Part shown: one piece after another, positions 57,516 through 64,000 of the stretch
How the letters are laid out: each line of letters begins with the position of its first letter
Position numbering within the stretch: position 1 is the stretch's first letter
Assembly (NCBI GenBank): GCA_035048495.1
Contig: CM068540.1
Location: 11,268,829 to 11,332,828 of the forward strand
Source: Euptelea pleiosperma
Taxonomy: Eukaryota > Streptophyta > Magnoliopsida > Ranunculales > Eupteleaceae
Reading direction: 5' to 3'
DNA length: 64,000 bases
Notes under the pieces: model-generated
Told to the model about the DNA's origin: nothing
What the model saw: only the letters and a program-made list of their open reading frames with translations
Databases searched by the model: none
Position numbers and translations under genes: made by a program

Positions 57516-57879
57516 AAAAAAATAACAACACACTACGTCCGTTTTTCATATGTAATTTTTTTAAAAAACTTGGATCGTTGATGGTAGTCAATTTACTCAA
57601 CCTGATAAACATATAAAGAAGATTAATCTAGAACAATAATTTAGCTAAAAGAAACTAAATTTCAAAGGTAATTGCTATTTATTTATAATTGTGGGCACAT
57701 CAAAGAAAATAGAAATTAAGAATTGTGATCTAAAAATAGCCAAAGCATACAAGTGAATAAATTAAATGACTCGTATATGCACTTGTTTAGAAAAAAAAAA
57801 TTGAGACCATTAAATTTTAAGCATTCTTAGTGGAAACATGTAAGTCGGTGTATATTCAGCAAGGGGAAAGATATGAAAA
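57516..57879. other. no recognised feature inside CACTA
   Basis: AT-rich sequence between the subterminal repeats and the WRKY fragment. Confidence 0.4.
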
Positions 57880-58007
57880 TCATTCTAATCTATCATAGAA
57901 CAAGGGTGGACTATTTCTAATAGCTTTCTGCCTGTTTCCACCATCGGTAGCCATCTTCAAGATGATCAACTTCACTCTTGGTCATGAATCATGAATGCAA
58001 AACATGG
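57880..58007 (-). pseudogene. WRKY group IIc exon fragment
   Basis: On the minus strand, after an acceptor-like CCTGACAG, the frames read PCFAFM, then SEVDHLEDGYRWWKQ, then QKAIRNSPP-FYDR. This corresponds to the AFMTKSEVDHLEDGYRWRKY start of group IIc WRKY domains (WRKY28/71 type). The signature WRKYGQK is damaged (WWKQ-QK) by substitutions and a frameshift, and the zinc-binding half is absent. Intact WRKY proteins bind W-boxes in stress genes; this piece cannot. The exon edge matches the usual intron just before AFMTKSEVD. Confidence 0.85.
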
Positions 58008-58539
58008 CTGTCAGGTACGCTGTTCACCCTTCTTTTTTTTTACTTTTACTCCTACACAACATTTTAGCTACAATTAGTTAAAAACAACTCCATCATCATG
58101 AACCTCAGGTCTATTCCTTAAAAATATTGTAGAAGAAAGCTGAGAAAAAAGAAACTAAAAAACATGAATTCAATAAAACAAACACAAAGATCATATAGTG
58201 GCTGCACTTTCCATCCAAACCTTCAATTTCAACAATTATATTCTTAAGGAATTCAAGCCAAAACCCAACAATTCGAACAAAAATCACCAAACAGATACAG
58301 AAAACAAAGAAACAAATTAAAAGTTAAGAACAACCAAAGTTTCCAAGCAATTCAAGAATCAATTGGTCGGATTCAACAGAAAACAAAACCTTAACAGCTT
58401 TACAGTCCAAAACATAATCCTAATCATCTTTACAACCATATAACATAAAAAAACGCAGTACTCATATCAAATAAGGGAGCTAAGGCCCTCAATTGGTCGG
58501 ATTCAACAGATGATAGAGAAAGCATACTGAAATACATAC
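58008..58539. other. intron-like AT-rich DNA
   Basis: On the minus strand it follows the CIPK donor site and is T-rich like a plant intron. A short direct repeat (AATTGGTCGGATTCAACAGA) occurs at 58360 and 58492. Confidence 0.45.
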
Positions 58540-58711
58540 CTTTCGATACAAAGCCATGAGGTTTTCCTCATCACATGGCAAGTAGACAGTCATAGGAACA
58601 AAAAGAATGACCCCACATGCAACCTACCCGCACTTGTTGTGAAAATGCACTTGATGTGAAGTCTGAAACTTTAAGAACACCATACGAATCTAAAAGTAAA
58701 TTTTCAAGATG
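58540..58711 (-). pseudogene. CIPK (SnRK3) kinase exon fragment
   Basis: The minus frame reads HLENLLLDSYGVLKVSDF-SSAFSQQV, matching the catalytic-loop-to-DFG region of CBL-interacting kinases (LKPENLLLDxxGxLKVSDFG). After a deletion of the activation loop and in another frame comes VILFVPMTVYLPCDEENLMA-LYRK, matching VILFVLMAGYLPFDE-NLMALYRK, directly followed by a donor site GTATGT. The glycine of DFG is Thr and the HRD motif is missing. In plants CIPKs phosphorylate ion transporters under calcium/CBL control; this fragment is dead. Confidence 0.9.
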
Positions 58712-59705
58712 TAAAAGTTGCAAATGTAGGACAAGTATAATCAGCTCTAGCTGCATAACTAGCTGAGGAAATCCAAACCACCAAAGAACTTCTGAATAGC
58801 CAACAACAGAACTTCCATAAGGTTAGAACCATAACCCTAAAGACAAACTCACTCAGGCAAACTACGCAACCAAGCTTATCATTCAAATCCATAAAACCTT
58901 AACTCATAAGAACGAAAAACACGAATCATAGACCAAAACAGGAAAAATAACATCAACCACTCAATAAAACTCTCATAATAACACGCTTAACCAAAAACAA
59001 CAAATCAATTCAAATAAAACCCATCGACAAAACTCACACTACCCATCAATAGAAACCCACATAACCCTTTGAGCCCAATACCATAAACAACATATCAGTT
59101 CAGATAAAACCCATTAACAAAACTCACTACCTATCAATAGGAACTCACGTAACCCTTTGAGCCCAATTACCATAAACAACAAATCAATTCAGATAAAAAC
59201 CAAACCATCATTCAAATCCCACATAACCACAAAATCCATATCTACAACGAATGTCGAGAATCAAGCTTCTTGCAAATGATTATGATCATCAAAAAGGTGC
59301 AATTTTAGGGTTATGTTTCATCAAAGAGATAGCCCAAATTAGACATAATCAACAATGCAAGTGATAATAACATTTACTAAATGGTTAAGACTTCCTAAGG
59401 GACTTGTCGCATCAAAGAAAAGAAGAAGACTTACATAGAAGCATTGGGGATCAGGCATAGATGAATTATTTGGTTAGTGCTCTGTTGGAATATAATCGAA
59501 ATCCATGAACATAATTCAATACAAGAGACTCCTCAAAATGATTGTGACACAGCAACGTAAATTATTAAAAATAACAATGGGAAAGGCCAATCAGACTTTG
59601 GCATAATGTAAACAGGAAAGTCAATAAGAGATTATCATACCCTGATGCCTTAAAAGACAACAAAGGTATCAAGCTCCCCAAAATGAGCTTGTACTGGTGC
59701 CTTAG
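58712..59705. other. no recognised gene; A-rich on plus
   Basis: Two loosely repeated blocks with CATAACCCTTTGAGCCCAAT (59060-59170). A short minus stretch near 59650-59695 (APVQAHFGELDTF) may be another captured exon piece but was not identified. Confidence 0.4.
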
Positions 59706-62403
59706 TGAAACTAGGGTTTTTCCGCGTCGTTGGATCGAAAACCCTAATTTCAACCAAATTTGTAATTGATCCGAGACATTTAACCTATAAAATGAGCAGT
59801 TTTGCATAGTGGCTCGTGTCGGATGTCGATCCGCACTCGGGGTTAGTTTGAGCAAATTAGAACATGAAATGACGGATTTTCCTCAGAAATTGCTAAAAAT
59901 AAAAGGATGCTGAGAATGGTGAGAGATCGAGAATTAAACATGCTTTCTTGAAGATTATCACTATTAATATAAAGGCAACAATACCAATCACCAAAATTAA
60001 TGAACTTTTATTAATAGAACCGTTTCCATTACATTGAAATAAAGTATCATGAAAGTACACCATCTAAACTAAAAAGCTATTAAAAGAGTGATAGAGAGAG
60101 AAACAAGAGAGAAGAGAGAGAAAGTGAGAGCATAGAAAGTAAACCTAATCTAGAGAGAGAATGTAGAGAGAGGAAGAAGAAATCTAGAGAGAGAGAACTA
60201 TCTTGGAGAGAGAAAGTGGAGAAAGAGATTTACCTTGAGTGACTTACCGTTCAGAAAGATCAGCCCGATCAACCATGGTTGGCCTTGAAAAAGGGATCGA
60301 CCAAGTCTTGGTGGAGCATAGTGGAGCGGCCATAGATGGGCATGGTGATTGAGGCGTTGCTGGGTGTTGTGGAGCACACACGGCCTGTTGTGGATGGTGT
60401 GAAACACTAGCGTGCAAGAGGAAGATGCAGCCAATGAAGGATGGTGGAAGAACAGGTGTTGGATGTCATCCAAAATAGGGGCAGCGTGGAGGTGATCCAA
60501 GAAGCATCGGTTGAGGAGCCATTTGGGTGGAGGAATGGATGCCACCCTGTGGTGTGGTAGCATTGGGAGGCACACATCAAGATGCAGGGGGAAGAACAAG
60601 TTTTCAGGCCTGCATCTTGGGAGGTTGCAAGTCATGAGTAGTTGCTGGTGGTGGCACGCGGGCAGTAGCATAAACGGAGAAAAAGAAAGGAAGAGAAGGG
60701 GGAAGAAGAGAGAAAGAAGGGAGGAGTGGTGGTTGTTGGTTCGTATGACCGGACCTGCAACTCCGATGGAGGCATGGGCGGACAAGAAAGAGGTGGAGTA
60801 GTTGGGAAGGAACTGGTGGTGCAGAGGATCGCCGGAAGGAGTTGCAGGTTTTGCAACTCGTTGAAGAGGGCTGCAACACAGTTAGCAGCAGCAGGGTGCT
60901 CACGGTTTGAGCATGAGGGTCTGAGGAAGAGATCCACAGCTAGCACGTTGGGGAGCAAGCACTTTAGAAGAGACGTTGCAGGTGCAGGCGGCCGGGGTTA
61001 CGTTCGTGCAAGCTGCAGCAAGAAGATGGTGGTTGAAGATGCGGGCGTTGTTGTAGCGTCAAGAGAAGAGGAATGCGGACGTGCTTCACGCAGCAGCAGG
61101 GAGCGCAGACGAAAAGAGGAAGAAGGAGGCTGAGACAGAGGGTGGGGAGAATGGTTCGTCGGCCGGAGTTGCAGGTTTGCAACTCTGGCAAAAGCAAAAG
61201 AAGATGAAGAAGATGAAAAAGAAGAAGAAGAAAGGAGGAGGAAGATGGGGCCAAAGAAGAGGGGAAAACATGGGGAAGGGTTTTGGAGAAGGAATGGAAG
61301 AGATTGGATGGGGATTAGGGTTCAAACGAACCCTTCTCCTTCTCCTTTTAAAGCTCCCTATTTTTTTTAATGGAAATAGGGTATTTTTCAAAAATAAAAA
61401 TAAGAAAAATAATTTTTTTTTTTTTTGTTTTAAGTAAAACCCTACTTTTCTTTGGGGAATTTCCCCATTTAGTAGACCCCCCATTTTTTAAAATTTAATT
61501 AAAATTATTTTGAAATTCACGGGGTCCACTAAATGGTCTGACAGCGGATCGATGATGATGGGGCCGGCTATTGGCCCACATGGAATGATGATGTCCATCG
61601 TCTCACAAGATGATGTGACAGACAATCTGATGGCGATCGGATGGATGGTGACTTGATTGGGACCCAGATTGGTAGATCGACGGATCTAGAGAGATCCAAC
61701 GGTCCGGTGGAAGATCTAACAGTCCGATTGAAGATCCAACGGTCAGAAAGCTAAGGGAGATGAGACAGAGCCAATGGGCAGGAGTTCTGGGGTTAGGTCA
61801 GTAGATTCGAGGATCGAGAGATGAAGAGAGAGGGAATAAGGAGAGATGAGAGAGAAAATATCAAAAAATGGAGATAAAAGTATTGGCAGAGGGTCTGGAA
61901 CCCTGGTCTTCACTGTGACCATCCTTACGCTTCTCCAGTAAAGTAGACTATCATTCCTTGCTGACTCATGTGGCTTTAAACGATTTGGTCCATCTCTTGG
62001 TCATTGGCTCTCCTGCTCTCTTCGTTCTTTGGGCCGACTTTTTGGTCCTCTTATTCAGCCCATATTTGGCCCATATCTTCTAGTCATAGCATGTGGGCTC
62101 TTTAAGCTTTGATAATGGGCTTTCCTGATCGATGTGGGCTCGTAAGTCTCGAGAATTGTCCCATCGGGGTTTCCTGCGACAGAAGAAGCGCGTAATGAGA
62201 CTTTATCAGAACAACTCAATGTCTAGACTTTCGAAAATGTGTTTAATGCATGCAAATATACCATTTCGTTCAGAAAAGTGTGTTTTACGCAACAAAAGAG
62301 ACTCTTATGTAGAAAAGTAGATAAATATAGCATTTTAACGTAGGAGAGTGTGAAAACGCTTAGAAGATAACAGTGAAAAATACGCACTTTTAAGCGAATA
62401 TCA
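59706..62403 (-). repeat. family A solo LTR (2698 bp), TSD C(T/A)TAG
   Basis: TGAAACTAGGGTTTTTCC to AAGCGAATATCA. The flanks CTTAG (59701-59705) and CATAG (62404-62408) differ at one base, suggesting an older insertion. Hairpins at about 60838-60860 and 61163-61188 (loops GGTT-like, one mismatch). Three GATCCAACGGTC-type units near 61693-61742. It splits the CACTA cargo. Confidence 0.9.
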
Positions 62404-63164
62404 CATAGCTTGGGCAGGGTCCGCGAGCTCTGTATCTATTGACCTTAATAAATACTTTTAACTTATTGCCTCTATTTAAAATGTGAAAAGTATCAGTTAT
62501 CCAGACGAAGAAGGTGAAAGTGGTGGGTCAAATCTGTTAGGCCTTGGGAATGTTGCTGTCCCATTATCAAAGAAGACCTCTAAAGTTCATCCTTACTTGG
62601 AGCCCAAGACAAGACCAAGTCAAGACAAAATGCTTAAAAAGATAGACAACAAGAATAATACAAGGGCCTCACTGGTCTAGTCAAGGAATAAATAAAAGTG
62701 GAGAGCAACAAAAACCATGCCTACTAAAAGATAATACAAGACACATCCAACCCATTTGTAATAATATACCCTACCCTCAGACCAAAACTCCCTTTTTTCA
62801 AAAGTTTTAAAAGAAAAATAGTTCCCCAAAACAAACCAAAAAATCCCTGCCCGCTTCCTAGGTTTGGAAAAGAATTTTAAAAGCAAAAGAAAAGATAAAA
62901 ACAAGGTTTTGATGATTGTTGGTGATGGGGAGTCTAGCAACATATGAAAGGCCCATTCTATAGCTGATATACACAATTTTAGTCAATAACCCTCCCAAAA
63001 AATTGTCAAATGTTGAAAGTGGACTTAATAGCAACATAACATACCAAGAGCTTGGAATGAACATTTAGTTAGGGAAAGCTTCCCTTAAGTAAATGGCTGA
63101 GAATTTGGTCTCATATGACCTGCCTCTCACTTGCTAGAAGAGTAACTAGAGTTGATGAAAATCA
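62404..63164. other. unassigned CACTA cargo
   Basis: A plus ORF of 65 residues (62483-62680) is open but unrecognised. The remainder is intron-like. Confidence 0.35.
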
Positions 63165-63263
63165 CTCCTCAACGCTTTGCTTTAACTTCTCAGCTTGGTT
63201 GGTAATGCTTCTTAGGAATAGCATGTGCTTTATGGTTTGGTCTAACAGAGCATCGATGCTACA
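63165..63263 (-). pseudogene. LHW-type bHLH exon fragment
   Basis: The minus frame reads CSIDALLDQTIKHMLFLRSI then TNQAEKLKQSVEE. This matches the second helix of the atypical bHLH domain in LONESOME HIGHWAY-like factors (CSIDALLxRTIKHMLFLQSVTxxAxKLKQ), changed at a few residues and stopped by TGA. The upstream basic/helix-1 exon was not found. LHW-type factors dimerise with other bHLH proteins in vascular development. It is an isolated exon. Confidence 0.78.
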
Positions 63264-63530
63264 CTATACCATCATAGTGGAGAAAGCCAATCAGTCACAA
63301 CAAGCTAATGCACATTAGAAACATAGCGAGGACATACACCAAAAGATTACCTACCTTCAAGTAGATATGGACAGCAACCATATCAAATCAACGAGTATGT
63401 TTACTATCATGGACAGAAAAATGGAACAACACTGGTTCCACAAGTACAAGAGCCAACAACATAAATACAAATCAAAGAAAGCATATTATAACGGATATAA
63501 TAAGATAACAAGGAGTATATTTGAGTATAC

Positions 63531-63590
63531 CTTGTTATACTTGGCGAAAGAATAGTCATCCGTTGGTGGGGCGCCATTTACAACTTTGAC
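63531..63590 (-). pseudogene. SWC4: SWC4/DMAP1 exon fragment (second exon piece)
   Basis: Minus strand: acceptor TTTGCAG, 60 nt reading VKVVNGAPPTDDYSFAKYNK, then donor GTATAC. This matches the SANT-region lead-in of plant SWC4 (VRVVN-VPPTGDYSFAKYNK). Open, with both splice sites, and in phase with the exon at 63705-63769. SWC4 is a DNA-binding subunit of the SWR1 and NuA4 chromatin complexes. Confidence 0.88.
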
Positions 63591-63704
63591 CTGCAAACAA
63601 TGTATACCAGAGAAACGATCATACCACTTGACAGTCTCATAAACCCACCATACTGAAAATATTTATTTTCGTCCTCTAATATTGTGCAAAGGTACACAAC
63701 ATAC

Positions 63705-63769
63705 CCAATGATAAAGTTGCAAATTATCTATTCAAGCAGAAGAAGTAGATGGAAGCATTGCCAGGTGAT
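63705..63769 (-). pseudogene. SWC4: SWC4/DMAP1 exon fragment (first exon piece)
   Basis: Minus strand: acceptor TATGCAG, then ITWQ-LPSTSSA-IDNLQLYHW, then donor GTATGT. The family has VTWQWLPFTSSAR-DNLQLYHW at the same place. The piece is 65 nt instead of 66, so one base is lost at the second Trp, and a TGA replaces the Arg/Lys codon. These two defects show it is not a working gene. The following intron to 63590 is retained, so it was captured as DNA, not via mRNA. Confidence 0.88.
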
Positions 63770-64000
63770 CTGCATAGTAAATATCAAAATTGTTAGAAGA
63801 TAGGAAACTATCCATCCAGCTCCCACAAAAATCATTTCTAGAAAGCTTATTCAAGGCAACCATACAGAGCTTTATCAATCAGTGAAAACAATATTTAATT
63901 GCATTAAAATATATCTAACCTTCCAAAGTATTCCATGGTATAAATTGTTGTTCTCTCGATTAAGTAGCAACGTTGTCTTTTCAAGGGGTTGTTCAGAAAC
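63770..64000 (-). other. intron-like DNA and unassigned open stretch at the window edge
   Basis: The minus strand from 64000 to about 63922 is open (EQPLEKTTLLLNRENNNLYH) and ends at a possible donor, but the sequence was not recognised. The rest resembles the SWC4 upstream intron. Confidence 0.35.

Larger units (their letters stand above)
57091..64000. mobile_element. CACTA (En/Spm) transposon, left end, carrying host gene fragments
   Basis: CACAATAAGAAAATTGACAT resembles plant CACTA termini (CACTACAAGAAAA). It begins exactly where the gypsy LTR homology with 9036-9245 breaks. The next 420 bp is a dense subterminal array of short CGGCG / CGACGGTT-type units in both orientations (57140-57510), typical of CACTA transposase-binding regions. 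No transposase is visible. Minus-strand exon fragments of four unrelated genes follow. The right terminus is outside the window, so it is an inference that all fragments belong to this element. Confidence 0.72.

Noticed and set aside
62483..62680. 65-residue plus ORF as a gene
   Set aside because: No motif, no start context, sits in intron-like transposon cargo; left as unassigned.

Overview
This window looks like repeat-rich nuclear DNA of a flowering plant. The evidence is nested LTR retrotransposons of both superfamilies, a TRIM, a Mutator-type MITE, hAT and CACTA transposon remains, and tRNA-Asp and tRNA-iMet primer-binding sites. I cannot name the species. I found no intact host gene, rRNA, tRNA or CRISPR array. 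The only host-gene sequences are short, broken exon fragments (WRKY, CIPK, LHW-like bHLH, SWC4/DMAP1), all on the minus strand and apparently carried inside a CACTA transposon at the right end.

Layout. 1-1803: decayed Ty3/gypsy gag-protease-RT fragment. 2011-2535: complete TRIM with a 47-bp interior. 2990-3400: about six 62-bp tandem repeats. 4087-4295: MITE with a 9-bp target-site duplication (TSD). 7270-8692: hAT transposase fossil. 9036-10419: gypsy LTR fragment, then a truncated LTR of 'family A'. 10420-29715: Ty1/copia element of SIRE/Maximus type on the minus strand, split by a complete family A element (16809-27955, TSD TTTAT). 30121-54538: a second copy of the same copia on the plus strand, 5'-truncated. 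It is split by a stack of three family A insertions (30148-46596, TSD AGAAC; within it an LTR 31609-45974; within that a full element 34284-45854, TSD TTCTA) and by a solo LTR (49809-52024, TSD GTTGG). 54539-57090: Ty3/gypsy gag, leader, tRNA-Asp PBS and LTR on the minus strand. 57091-64000: start of a CACTA element with host exon fragments, itself hit by a family A solo LTR (59706-62403).

The most unusual component is family A (my label). These are 11.1-11.6 kb elements with very long (2.2-3.0 kb) LTRs, a tRNA-Asp-like PBS, no protease, integrase, RT or RNase H, and one protein of 610 residues that is intact in one copy. That protein has a Y/Q/S/P-rich N-terminus with Athila-gag-like motifs and three C-terminal repeats of about 30 residues. 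The LTRs carry a recurrent hairpin (arms CCGGAGTTGC / GCAACTCCGG, variable loop) between long GAA tracts. Family A looks like a non-autonomous, LARD-like derivative of an Athila/Tat-type gypsy element.

The two copia copies lie 5'-to-5' and form an interrupted inverted repeat with arms of about 5.7 kb. Each has an extra ORF downstream of pol, preceded by a TATA-containing spacer that resembles the LTR promoter region. All homology calls were made by eye from translated motifs and repeat alignment; no database was searched.
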